Below are positions 31,314-42,363 of a stretch of 64,000 nt of DNA, piece by piece. The notes under the pieces are model-generated. The model was not told the origin of the DNA, made no database searches, and worked only from the letters and a program-made list of their open reading frames with translations. Made by a program: the position numbers and the translations under genes. Position 1 is the stretch's first letter. The number at the start of each line of letters is the position of its first letter. This stretch comes from Lytechinus variegatus (Eukaryota > Echinodermata > Echinoidea > Temnopleuroida > Toxopneustidae). The DNA lies in NCBI RefSeq assembly GCF_018143015.1, contig NC_054746.1:16607532-16671531 (forward strand), given 5' to 3'.

Positions 31314-34300
31314 GTAAAGTAAGAGACACGATAGATCAAGCAATTTTCATTTATTTAGTTCAGATGTTTCCTCTGGATTCACTGATTCTTCTACTACTCT
31401 TATTTACATGTATAATGAAATTTGAAAGTTGAATTGTTGAGCAATCATTTTATTTGTACAGAATTTCACCAGATTGCATATTTACCTAAACATGTTTGCT
31501 GTACATGCCAAAGTTATGTGAACCCTAATTCAGTTTTAATTGTTTTGCAAGAAATCAATGGATCTTGTCCACTTGTCATTTTCATGAAAGTTAATCAGTA
31601 CAACAGTGGATTTGAATGTGTGCAATCATGAATATACTGGTGTCTGTGCCTAAGGCAAATCTCGTGCAACTTCAGTAATCTCTTTGACTTTGGCAAAAAT
31701 CAAATCGGAATATGAACATAATAAATGTTTGCATAGTCTGGTTGAAATAGTGCTCTGAAATAAGGCATAATAATAAATATTCAAAATTATTTTCTGCTCT
31801 TAAAATGCATATATTGTTAGATTGCTATATGCATTTAAAACCAGTTGTTTATTATTTTTATTCTAATGAAATAAATTGTAGGATTGTTATTATTTTGTTG
31901 TCGTCTTCAGAGAGCTGTTGCTGTGGACTTTGTGTCCTCTCCAGAAGCTATGTACATTGAGTTTGTTGGGATTCCATCTGATGTTGACCGAGTATGGATT
32001 CGCCTTCATGCCGAAGAGGGAGAAAAGGTGTATGGAGGTGGGGAGCAGTTTACATACTACGACATGAGAGGGCGCACTTTCCCTCTCTGGGTTCAAGAGC
32101 AGGTGAGTTTTGTCTCCCTATGATAGAGAATTGTGAATAATAAATTAACCTTAATAGTCCTGGGGTCCGTTGCAGAAAGAGTTGCGTTTAAACGCAAAGT
32201 CAAAAAATCAATCGCAAGTCCCAGATGTGCGCTGTTAATTGGTTGAAAATCAAGTTGCGCATGATTTTTTAGAGTTGCAATTGATTGCAACTCTTTCTCA
32301 ACTGTCCCCAGGGCCCTGTAGCAGGAGTGTAGCTGCCTTTCTTAAACTTCACCCAGTGATACTTAATTTCTTAAGTTCGAACACGCTACTTGAAGACTCA
32401 AACAACGGCTTTACAGTTTTATTCCTTCTTCAACTTCTTCCGTAATAATGACAACATGTAAATCAACAACTTGACATAAAATGTGGCCATGTAATGAAGT
32501 TTCTAGGTCGACATAACCAATGAAAAGCAAAGAAACCTTTAACCAGCAACAAGTATCAACCAGCATCAATTGTCAACAACCAGTGTGGTTCAGTGAACAA
32601 ACATATAAACACAGTGTTTATAATATTCATTTGTCAATAATAACATAATTCAACATGACTGAAGAACTTGTTAATAGCTTCAAATATACCCACAGGGAAT
32701 AGCCTAGGTCTCAATGATACTAATGAAATGTACAGTGGTCAAGGATATCAATGTGATTAAAGGAAACCTGAATAATTGATCATATTATTTGAGTTGAATG
32801 ACTGTTGTATGGTAAACAATAAATTGGTAATCAATTACTGTAATTTGATAAATCTGAATTTGTGCAATATAACTTCATTAAACTTGTTGGCCTAATAATT
32901 GTAATGTAATGAATAAACATCATCGCCCCTTCTTTAATGACCTTAGTTATCTTAAAGCAAATATTATTGAAATCAATATAAGTAAACAGAAAATATATAA
33001 CCAACAATTAATAATAAGAACTGGTTAAACAACTGTAAACCATGATGAGTCATATATGTGATTCCTAAACTAAACCAAACAGTATTCAGATATCTGGGGC
33101 CCGTTGCATAAAACTTTTTACCTGAGAAAACTCAGGTTATTTTTACCAGAGATTTTGCCCTGTGTTAAAGTCAATGGCAGAAATCAGACTAACCTTAGTT
33201 TTCAGTTTTTACCAGAGTTTTCTCAGGTAAAAAGTTTTATGGTGTGTATCCAGCATCAGATCCTACAAAGCATTTCATGCCCAATTGTCTGGGGACAATA
33301 GTGACTCTATTATGCTTGTGCATGGGCCCATCCATTTTTTAGTTGTAGTTGATGCTGGATACGCTAGTCGGCTAGTGGATATTTTTATAATAACATAATA
33401 CAGTCATAGAGTAATAACCAAATGATCTCATGCCTGAGCGAGGAGACCTCACCAACCAAACGATATATAATACCAGTTGAGTTCTACAACTAAATGATTT
33501 AAAAGAATATTTATATCAATCTCAGAAATTAATGTAAATATAATCTTCTTGTATGATCAATAAAAAAGGTTCATGTGAACGTAATAGCACACAATAATAC
33601 AAAGCATAATTATCTCTTTATAAAATATAAATCAAATCTGACTGAACACCAATCACTTTTTATTGGTCTGTTTGTACAAGTATATGGGAAGGTGGGGTAA
33701 GATGTGGCACTTTTTGCATTTTGCATATTAGAACAATTGGTATGACTAATAATCTTGTAGAAATAAGTACCATGCCTTTAAATTTCATTTTTGGGAAATA
33801 TTTTTCACCTAGATATATAACTTTCTACCCCCACACTGAAAGTCATTGTGACCTTTGAAAAGAAAATTATGTCAAATGGCTCAACTTGCCCCATCTGTGG
33901 GGTAAGTTGAGCCACAAAAACTATGTACAAAATGTATGTGGGAAGAACCGGCAGGCCAATTTTTAATTTAAACTCTTTTTACTTGCTAATTCTCTACAAA
34001 TACTAACATCCTCGTAAAGTAAAAGAACTGTCAAATGAATTTGCTCTGTTCTGCCTGCATATCAATGGCTTTTTAAAGTTTTTTTTTATGATACGTTTCC
34101 ATAAGAATTACCATGGCTCAACTTGCCCCATGTTTGCTGGCACAAATTACCCCAGTCCGAACTTAATGCAATATTTTTCACATCCACACATTCCTTATGT
34201 ATCCATCATGTAAAGACTATGACAAGAATGAGAATCCATACCTGAACTAACAATATTGTTCGTATTTCTTTACTATATTTAAAGATGTTTGTGGGTAAAA

Positions 34301-37300
34301 AGCACTGATCTATTTCACACCTTTTTTTTAATACTTTTTTGGCTGAAATTTGTATTTTTCACTCTAAAAAAGTACTTTTTGTTTCAAAGTTGAAAACAAT
34401 GTGGTGGAGTTCAGGGTTATATAATGGGTCATCAATGCATGACACCACCACAATGTTTGACTCATTCATTATTGGCTTGGGGGTGGTGGCTCAACTTACC
34501 ATGCCTTCCCCTACATTATGAAGTAATGCTCGATAGAGAGCAAAGTCCCAGTTTTCCATCACTCAGATTTAAGCCAAAATTACATAAATGGGAATATGAA
34601 ATGTTACATTGGCATTATTTCAAGTTCTCTTTCCACTGACTGTATACAATATACAGACATGTATACAGTATATGTTAATTATATATTCTGGCCTTGAGGG
34701 GAACATCAAATATATTGCTCACAACAGAATCATATTCGCCAGAGTCTTTAGACAAGGGCAATATGGTTCTTTTAAGGGCAATATGTTATTTGATGTTCCC
34801 AGAAAGAAGAGCCAGTCAATGTTTTTATCATCCAAATCAGATATCTCGAGCAAAAATCTTGAAAATGGAGGTATTTCTATTTAAGAATAGGGTTCTGTTG
34901 TGTCATGTTTATATCAGGGGCTAGGCTCTGCACTTTACCATAATGACGTACTTGTAAGCACCCGGATTCAGCATTGTCTTTTTTATGACGTATACTGTTG
35001 ATGTGGGGATCATTATGAAGCATACATCTATCTATGCATCTTCAAATGCCCGGATGTGAGACCTGGGAAAATACAAAGTTATAATATTTTGCACCATATC
35101 TGCATGCAAAGTCTATGCATCTTCAAATGCCCGGATGTGAGACCTGGGAAAATACAAAGTTATAATATTTTGCACCATATCTGCATGCAAAGTCAATACG
35201 CGCATAGAGACCGAGTAAAATACAAATAATATACCTATACCTTCCTGATTTTCAGAAAATCTAGGGCAATACGGTTTTGTAAATGATCAGCTCAGATGTC
35301 TGATACTGGAAATAATGGCAAATATACCAAATTATATTCATGCCGCCACAATGAGTATAAGATGATAGCAAACCATGTACACAAATTTACAATCAATTAT
35401 AAATATCAATCATATACACTCCCCTCCAAAAGTTTGGGAACACCTGCCTTCAGTGTATGTTTTTTTCAAACTTTGATAGACTTTACTGAAGCTAAGCCTC
35501 ATAGTACAGCTCTATTTTTGTCTTAAAGTGAAGGCTATACACCAGTGTACATTTTATCATTGATTCAAACAAATTAAAAGCTCTTAGGAGACGTGCAGCT
35601 GCCAACTGCCAAGGTGGGCAGGCTACCAGTCAAGATGGCATTCTCTAAAAAATGCTAACTTCTTTTAACATTGTTCTGTTTGGGGTTCTATTCTGAAATA
35701 TTTCCCATTATTTTGCGATGTCCTCAGAATTTGTTGCTCAGTATTGTTCATAAGACAGTTAATTTATGGAAATCTGCATCTTTATCCTGGAAAACTGACA
35801 TCTGAACTTGACAAATTCCTAATCCTTTAAAGAAAATGCATGAAAGTGGAGTTGACATCAGTGCAATTCGAAATTTATGAACTCAAAAGTTATTGAGAGT
35901 TTTTTACACTTATTCCAGTGCACCTTCATTCATTTTGCCTATTCAGTTTTTCTTAGTCAGAAGTCAGTCACAAAATTAAAATGGCTAAGACAAGACAGCT
36001 TTCTTTGGAAACACGTCAGTCAATTGTAGTTTTGAGGAAAGAAGGCTACTCGATGCGAGAAATAGCCAGGAAACTCAAGATCAGTATCCATGCTGTTCAC
36101 TACAGCCTGAAATGCAAAGAGGCCACTGGGTCTAATAGGGACAGTAGACGAAGTGGTAGGCCAAAACAACATGTCCTGCTGAGATTAATACATTCGGGTG
36201 AGCAGTCTACGCAATCGTTGCCTGACTTGCCCACAGATTACAGCTGACCTCAACAACACCCGTGAGATGCCTGTATGTTCTTCAACTGTTAGAAGACGCG
36301 TCTCTGTGGAGCAGGGCTGATGGGCCGTGTGGCTTCAAGGAAACCACTCCTCAAAGAAAAGAACCGGAAGATACATATAAGGCTTGCTTGTGCTAGCAAG
36401 CATAAAGACTGGTCTTTGGAGCAGTGGCAGAAGGTTCTTTGGTGTGACGAATCAAAGTTCGAGGTGTTTGGCAGCAAGCGAAGTACCTATGTGAGACGGA
36501 GAAAGGGAGAAAAGATGCTACCCCAGTGCATCAAGCCAACTGTGAAACATGGTGGTGGTAACGTCATGGTTTGGGGTCGCTTTGGTGCAGGAAAGGTAGG
36601 TAGCTTGCACAGAGTAGAGGGTATCCTCAACCAGCACTGCTATCATTCAATCCTACAACAGAAGGCCATCCCTTCTGGGAAACGCCTGATCGGAGAAGGA
36701 TTCGCTTTCCAGCTAGACAATGACCCAAAACACACGTCAAGTATATGCAAAGACTACTTGAAGAAAAAGGAAGAGAAACAAGTCCTGGAAATCATGGATT
36801 GGCCGCCCCAGTAACCAGTAAATAAATGAGTTTCCATGATCAAGAAAAAAAAACTGACGCCCTTTTGATTGTTATTGTGGTTATTCAAAATATATGATTT
36901 ATTGTCTTTTACGTTTATACAATAACATTTATTAATTTTTTTCCATATCAGTGGAACACTGAGTATTGTTAAATTTTATTTTTGTGTCTGACTTCTGACT
37001 AGGAAAAGGAAAAATGAATGAAGTTGCACATGTATTAGTGTAAAAGCTCTGAATAACTGCAATAACTGCATGTTATAAAATAAGTTAGCATTTTGAGAGA
37101 ATGCCATCTTGACTGGTAGCCAGCCATTTAAGAGTATAAATTTGTTTGAATCAATAACAAAATTTACACTGCAGTATAATATTCACTTTAAAACAAAAAT
37201 TCAACTGTGCTATGAGCCCGAATATCAACAAAGTCTACCAAGTATATAGAAAAACACAAACTGAATGCAGGTGTTCCCAAACTTTTGGAGGGGAGTGTAT

Positions 37301-39928
37301 ATATCATATGATATAACTTTATGTTATGATCATACCTCTTTTATGATATATCCCCTAGGGTATTTTTATGCTCATTAGTCTTTTTATGCTTATTAGTCTT
37401 AGGGAAACTGTTATCTCCCAAGGTCTCGGCTATGCATCATGTTATTGCAGAAAAAAAATCGTAAGATAGAAAATAACATAGTTTATATGGGTTTTCATAC
37501 CAAGATTTCACAAAATCTAATGTATGTTTTTATTAAAATGTTATTTTAATATAAATATTGTAATATTTACCCATGAGTTGGTGGTTATGAATCGGGTAAG
37601 CATTTTATGCAGTGACCTGTTAGATGCTTTGTCTGACAAAGTGATTTGTCCAACAGTTGCCATAATAACAATGATTCTTAGCCAATAAAAATAAAAGAAA
37701 GCTGACAGCTCAAACAACCTGTCGGATGAAATGCTCCTCATCACATACATGTAGTAATCATGTTCAAAATTAATGTGAATGGTCCATATTTTAAAGAATA
37801 CTCTATACTCTACATTATTAACATTTTCTGTTGTTTATTTTATAATTGATTATATGTTTTCGATGCTTGCTTGCTGTTATCTACAGGGAGTTGGAAGGAA
37901 CAAGAGTTCGCTGATAACACTGCTTTCCAACAACAATGATAATGGTGGAGGCGATTACTACACAACCTACTGGGCTCAACCAACCTTTCTTTCATCCAGA
38001 AAGTACTACGCCCATTTTACTACCACAAGCTATGCAGAGTTTGACTTCCGCTTCAATGACTTCCACGAGGTGTACATTCTGAATGATTCCCCAGGGAAGG
38101 TCCATTTCTTCACTGGACCATCCTATGTGGATCTCGTCAGTCAGTTTACAGGCTTTCAGGGTAGACAGCCACCTGTCCCGGACTGGGTGTACAATGGAGT
38201 GGTTCTTGGGCTACAGGGCGGTACAGAAAGAATGCTGACATACTTGAAAATGGCACAGGTAAATGTCATAACATTGGAACAGCTTTCATTTCAGATGACA
38301 TTCAAACTACTCAAGAAACTTGTACATCTTTCAAGAACCTACATGTATGGTATGTTCGATTACATTTCAAATGTGGAGCACTCTATTGTCTCCCCATCAT
38401 GACTGAAAGTTCACTTTCTTACCCCCCTCTTACCAAAAGCGAAGAAGATGTAACAGGTTTATCAATAGCATCACCACTTAACAAGTGCACATAGTGAGGA
38501 ACATAGTGCCTAAATCTAAGAGAAATAACCACTAGAATTATCATTCAGAAACAACTTCTTTCTTTTCATCCATCTTTTCACTTCTCTAACACATTTCTCT
38601 ATCAATCAAAGACTTCTTTATGAATTTTTAATCATCTTTTTTATTTTTGCTCTTAGGACAGTAGCATAAAGGTCAGTGCTGTTTGGATCCAAGACTGGGC
38701 AGGACGAATCAAGACTTCCTTTGGGAGGCGCATCTTCTGGAACTGGGAGTGGGATCCCAAACACTACCCAGGCCTTGATACAGTTATCGCTGAGCTCAAA
38801 GAACTAGGTATCCAGGTCTTGGTTTACATCAATCTCAACCTCAATCAGAAAGGGAACCTCTTCAAGGAAGCTGAAGATCTTGGCTATCTTATCTTGGACA
38901 AAGATGGAAAGTCTTATCTATTGGACTATGGAGAGTTCATCTGTGGCATTGTAGACATCACCAACCCTCAAGCTGCTCAGTGGTACAAAGACCGTATCAT
39001 CAAGAAGAATGTATTGGAATTGGGAATCAGTGGGTGGATGGCGGACTTTGGGGAGTATTTACCGACTGATGCCTATTTCAGCAATGGTAAGTCAGGTATG
39101 GAACTACACAATGCATGGCCAACACTGTGGGCTCAAGTCAACAGGGAAGGAGTAGAGGAAGCAGGCATGTTGGGAGAAGTTCTTTACTGGATGCGAGCAG
39201 GGTTCAGCGGTGCTCAGAAGTATGGTGTAATGACATGGGCAGGGGATCAGTTTGTTGATTTCAGTTTGAGTGATGGCATTGCCTCCGTCATTCCAGCTGC
39301 CCTGTCTCTTGGTTTGTCAGGTTTTGGATTGTTTCATTTCGACATTGGAGCATTCACCTCTCTCTTCAACTACACGCGCACCGAAGAACTGCTGTTTAGG
39401 TACGGGGAAATGGCCGCCTTTACAACCATGATGCGAACCCACGAGGGCAATCGCCCTGACGAAAATCTCCAGTTCTACTCCAACGAACGCACCCTCTCGC
39501 AGCTTGCCTATCATACACATATTTTCTGTTCCCTGAACAATTACAGGCGCATGGTCATCCAAGAAAATGCAGAACACGGCATACCTGTCCAGCGACCGCT
39601 CTTCTTGCATTATGAGTCCGACCCTAAGTCTTACAGCTTGAAGTACCAGTATATGTTTGGTCCTGATCTGCTTGTTGCCCCTGTGTATGAATCAAAAGTG
39701 GAAACCTGGGACGTCTATCTTCCTCCCGATGACTGGGTCTTCCTGTGGGATGAGACCATTGCATCTATGGGTGGTGAAACCGTAACGGTCGAAGCACCCA
39801 TTGGTAAAATCCCTGTCTTCTATCGACGTAAGTCCCAGTGGGCAGACCTGTTCGAAGAAGTTAGGGATATCCGTAATAACTTTGATTTTGAAAATGGGCA
39901 CTGCTTCAAAGATAAACCATGCTCATAG
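30978..39928 (+). CDS. SQ-2: secreted GH31 sulfoquinovosidase-like paralogue, 4 coding exons
   Basis: Predicted 723-aa GH31 protein, paralogue of SQ-1. Coding exons 30978-31313, 31911-32102, 37887-38258, 38657-39928; all introns are phase 0 and at the same places as in SQ-1. The N-terminus MGRINKVCTIVFAFTTCASLASC reads as a signal peptide. Nucleophile Asp430 (GWMADFGEYLPTD) and acid/base Asp497 (WAGDQ) are present, as are Gln312, Arg325 and Trp328 of the sulfonate site. The residue matching YihQ Tyr508 is Phe533 (HFDIGAFTSLF). The start codon has A at -3 and G at +4; an acceptor-like TTTGCAG just upstream (about 30958-30964) suggests a spliced 5' UTR. Fold and hydrolase activity are well supported; preference for sulfoquinovosides is less sure than for SQ-1. 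Confidence 0.9.
31314..31910 (+). other. SQ-2 intron 1
   Basis: 597-nt phase-0 GT-AG intron, AT-rich, with no recognised repeat or gene. It is far shorter than the matching 7.2-kb intron of SQ-1. Confidence 0.8.
31911..32102 (+). CDS. SQ-2 exon 2
   Basis: 64 codons from CGTCTTCAG|AGA to CAG|GTGAGT, phase 0. Encodes VYGGGEQF and MRGRTFPLWVQEQ. Confidence 0.88.
32161..32320. mobile_element. MITE-like inverted repeat, GGGGTCCGTTGCAGAAAGAG type
   Basis: GTTGCAGAAAGAGTTGCG at the left pairs with the TTGCAACTCTTTCT region at the right, with a CCTGGGG / CCCCAGG closing pair. Inner arms pair through AATCAATCGCAA. No coding. Confidence 0.6.
33097..33242. mobile_element. Palindromic MITE, GGGCCCGTTGCATAAAACTT type
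   Basis: CATAAAACTTTTTACCTGAG at the left is the inverse of CTCAGGTAAAAAGTTTTATG at the right. The inner arms also pair partly around a short centre. Confidence 0.75.
33686..34511. mobile_element. ACAT-family element, TGGGGTAAGTTGAGCC variant
   Basis: Ends GGGAAGGTGGGGTAAGATG and CATGCCTTCCCCT are imperfect inverted repeats; the right flank is ACAT and the left is ATAT. Internal words GGCTCAACTTGCCCCAT and GGGGTAAGTTGAGCCAC recur in both directions. Relative of 7517-9655. Confidence 0.6.
35031..35192. repeat. Exact 81-bp tandem duplication
   Basis: Units 35031-35111 and 35112-35192 start TCTATGCATCTTCAAATGCC and look identical throughout, so the duplication is very recent or is an assembly artefact. 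Confidence 0.9.
35417..37297 (+). mobile_element. Tc1-type transposon with long inverted repeats, defective
   Basis: 1881 bp flanked by TA (35415-35416, 37298-37299). Tips CACTCCCCTCCAAAAGTTTG and the inverse; the inverted similarity runs inward for about 300 bp at the right and, with gaps, up to the transposase start at the left (for example TTAGTCAGAAGTCAGTCACA near 35953 against its inverse near 36990). The transposase is broken. Confidence 0.92.
35981..36814 (+). pseudogene. Tc1 transposase, frameshifted and truncated
   Basis: N-terminal helix-turn-helix (MAKTRQLSLETRQSIVVLRKE, IARKLKISIHAVHYSL) and the GRPKQ hinge are readable. The frame then slips near 36175 and returns near 36300 (LCGAGLMGRVASRKPLL). 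Catalytic region: Asp in WCDESKFEVFG, GGGNVMVWG, Asp in LDNDPKHTS. The frame stops right after DWPPQ, so the third catalytic Asp/Glu segment is absent and the enzyme cannot be active. Confidence 0.9.
37613..37740. mobile_element. Foldback remnant related to 579-740
   Basis: Has TGTCTGACAAAGTGATTTGTCC and GTCGGATGAAATGCTCCTC-like parts shared with the element past the SQ-1 3' end. Weakly paired arms. Confidence 0.4.
37887..38258 (+). CDS. SQ-2 exon 3
   Basis: 124 codons from TATCTACAG|GGA to CAG|GTAAAT, phase 0, same length as in SQ-1. Contains YYTTYWAQPTF, GRQPPVPDWVYNG and GLQGGTE. Confidence 0.9.
38259..38656 (+). other. SQ-2 intron 3
   Basis: 398-nt phase-0 GT-AG intron with a pyrimidine-rich 3' end; no repeat recognised. 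SQ-1 intron 3 is of similar size (348 nt). Confidence 0.8.
38657..39928 (+). CDS. SQ-2 exon 4 (catalytic barrel and C-terminus)
   Basis: 423 codons from GCTCTTAG|GAC to TAG at 39926-39928. Asp430 is codon 39044-39046 and Phe533 is codon 39353-39355. The C-terminal tail NNFDFENGHCFKDKPCS is unlike SQ-1. Confidence 0.9.
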   Translation, partial: DSSIKVSAVWIQDWAGRIKTSFGRRIFWNWEWDPKHYPGLDTVIAELKELGIQVLVYINLNLNQKGNLFKEAEDLGYLILDKDGKSYLLDYGEFICGIVDITNPQAAQWYKDRIIKKNVLELGISGWMADFGEYLPTDAYFSNGKSGMELHNAWPTLWAQVNREGVEEAGMLGEVLYWMRAGFSGAQKYGVMTWAGDQFVDFSLSDGIASVIPAALSLGLSGFGLFHFDIGAFTSLFNYTRTEELLFRYGEMAAFTTMMRTHEGNRPDENLQFYSNERTLSQLAYHTHIFCSLNNYRRMVIQENAEHGIPVQRPLFLHYESDPKSYSLKYQYMFGPDLLVAPVYESKVETWDVYLPPDDWVFLWDETIASMGGETVTVEAPIGKIPVFYRRKSQWADLFEEVRDIRNNFDFENGHCFKDKPCS

Positions 39929-39968
39929 ACATTCATCTTGATCCTGTCTTCTATCGACGTAAGTCCCA

Positions 39969-40182
39969 GTGGGATGCAGTGAAACCATTGCATCTGTGGG
40001 TGGTGAAACCGTAACGGTCGAAGCACCCATTGGTAAAATCCCTGTCTTCTATTGACGTAAGTCTCAGTGGGCAGACCTGTTCGAAGAAGTTAGGGATATC
40101 CATAATAACTTTGATTTTGAAAATGGGCAAAGATAAAAAATATCAAAGATAAACCATGCTCATAGACAATCATCTTGATCCA
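39969..40182 (+). repeat. Partial tandem duplication of the SQ-2 coding 3' end
   Basis: Repeats about 200 nt from 39745 to 39944 with offset 224: GGTGGTGAAACCGTAACGGT, GAAGCACCCATTGGTAAAAT and the sequence down to past the stop. It carries TGA at 40053-40055 where the gene has CGA, and a short AAAAAATATCAAAGAT insertion. A further 31-nt piece (39943-39973) bridges the copies. It lies in the presumed 3' UTR. Confidence 0.9.
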
Positions 40183-41480
40183 TTTGTCACAACAATTTGA
40201 TTTTGTGATGAAATATCAGTGACATAATGAATTTTGAATCCCTTGAAATACTCTTGAAATATGTTCTATGTAATTACTGAAATGATATTTTCTTGCAAAT
40301 ACCCATTTTACATTTTAATCATCAATATCAAGTCATAAATCACATGACATTTTTCACTTCCATCATTTTAACTGGAAATGGATTACATAATTTTTTTTCA
40401 ATTTGTTGAGCAGCAATGTTTTATTTTTTCCTTGTACTGTCCAGCATACTTTTTACATTGTGCATTTTCGTACTTTGTGCTGAGCAATATTAATTCAAAA
40501 ATGAAGTTGTATTAAGGATATAAATTTTCATTATTGTCTTTTTTAACAGGGTATTCTTAGTTTGGATCAAAATACCTCAGAATTATTATCTACAGTTTCT
40601 TGTTTTTAGTCAGCCAGTAAAATATCAGGTAATTTTGTAAAATTGCTCAGAAGTAGTTTTTTTTTACAATGTGCATTATTGTACACTACATTTGAGTTGA
40701 GTTGATTTTATTTCTACATTTAAATAAGAAAAGTATATAAAAGTATAATCATTTTTAAACATTTGTATATCAATAAGCAAACACTTTGCAATATAATGTT
40801 TAACATATAAGTAACATTATTCTAATATTGATTATACCTAGAAATTTTTATCGTTTTTAAAACCTGTATATTAATTAAAAATATACATGTATATACCAGT
40901 ATATATATGATATCTTCAATTGAAATATGGGATACTGCCATCTCAAGCTTGGAGCTTGAAATTGATGGAGGCCTAAAACGATAGGGGAATTTAAAACCCA
41001 CCTACATTGCACTACAGTGCAGCATTTAAGTACGGCAGTTAAGATCAATATTATACTACCGACTTTGGCATAATGAGATGTTGGTGCCATTTGTTGTGAC
41101 TCGCTTGTTCAAGATTCCAGGTTTTTATAACAGGTGATAGGTCGGTGCCTGAAAATATTTGTTTTGCAGATTTCTTTCATTTACTTCTTTGATCAGGGTT
41201 CTAAAGACATGTAAATCTTTGATGATGAGCTTGTGGTGCTTGTTGAAGACACACCCATCTTTTATGTTGTAGCTCACCTAATGTGACACTATTGTCAGTT
41301 TTTTTTGTGTGTGTCATACTGAACTGTCCCCATTTATACACAGTGGTCATTTAATTTTTTTTTTTTTTTTGGGGGGGGATACTTTTCACAACCTGCCTAA
41401 ATGTGCTTATTTGCTAAAGCCCCAGGGGAAATTCATTAGGGATCAAACTACTTCCTGAGTTTTTGACCACTGCTCATGAA

Positions 41481-41660
41481 TGGGTCGTGTGGTCCAGTGG
41501 TTAGAGCATTGGACTCGTAATAGCAAGGTTGTGAGTTTGAATCCCAACTCTGCCATTGTTTCTACTTTAATAAAAAGGTCCAAGAGTGATATCCGTCGTC
41601 TGTAACGTCAGCCACTATGACTGATTAACCTAGACGTAAAATGTTTCCCAGGTAATTGGT
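41481..41660 (+). mobile_element. tRNA-like SINE, decayed
   Basis: The head GGGTCGTGTGGTCCAGTGG TTAGAGC has a pol III box A (TGGTCCAGTGG) and, 45 nt on, a box B-like AGTTTGAATCC between GAGTT/AACTC arms. The anticodon position reads CGT (Thr-like). The acceptor and anticodon stems do not pair, so it is not a functional tRNA. A GTCCAAGAGTGATATCC body follows. Confidence 0.55.
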
Positions 41661-41870
41661 TATATACCAGCTTGGAGTTACCAGCAAAATGCTGTCCTGC
41701 CGAGTTCCTACGGGAGTTACCAGAAACAGAAACAAAGTTGGAACCAATTTTCTTCTTAGGGTAAAAAATTATGATTCATTTTCCAAATGTTTTGGAAATT
41801 GCAAAACCATAGCAGGGGTATTAATCACTTTTAGTGATCTTTCTAGTTGGAGCATGAATTGGTGTATGGT

Positions 41871-42363
41871 CGGGGGTCCTAAAGCTACGCACCACTCATC
41901 GCGCATGCAGTTTTTAATGGCAAATGCGCACTTTGTGTGGAATTGTGACTGCAGAGTGACGAACGATTCCTATTCAATTTTTTCTACAGAGGCTACAGTA
42001 AATCTCTAAATGCAGAGAACACCCACAACTGTTTTGATTTTTTGAGCTATATTCTCTTTAATTTCATATTATCCTATAATAGTATGAACATATTTTAGAA
42101 ATTGAGGCACAGGAAATTCTATTTTTCTGCATGATAAATCGAGTGCGTAGCTTTAGGACCCCTTCTAACATCGGGCGGCGAATTCAAGAGGTGTTCGGAA
42201 AACACGGCGGGATTTTCGTATTAGTGAGTTTTGTGATACTTTGTTCTTGCTTAATGATCTTTAGAATATTTGCCACAAGTTAGCGACAGATAATTTGTTC
42301 AAATATTAAAATTGGCATAGTTTCTATCGTTTGTAAACAAAGTGCGTAGCTTTAGGTCCCCCC
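41871..42363. mobile_element. Small element with GGGGGTCCTAAAGCTACGCAC ends and an internal third copy
   Basis: The left end at 41872-41892 is the inverse of 42342-42362 (GTGCGTAGCTTTAGGTCCCC). A third copy in the right-end orientation lies at 42142-42162. No transposase and no clear target duplication. Confidence 0.55.

Larger units (their letters stand above)
32103..37886 (+). other. SQ-2 intron 2 (5.8 kb, transposon-filled)
   Basis: Phase-0 GT-AG intron holding MITEs at 32161-32320 and 33097-33242, the ACAT-family element 33686-34511, an 81-bp duplication, a defective Tc1 (35417-37297) and a small foldback remnant at 37613-37740. The stretch 32330-33090 is AT-rich with nothing recognised. 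Confidence 0.75.

Noticed and set aside
41481..41556. Functional tRNA-Thr(CGT)
   Set aside because: Box A and box B are present, but the acceptor and anticodon stems do not pair; better read as a SINE head.
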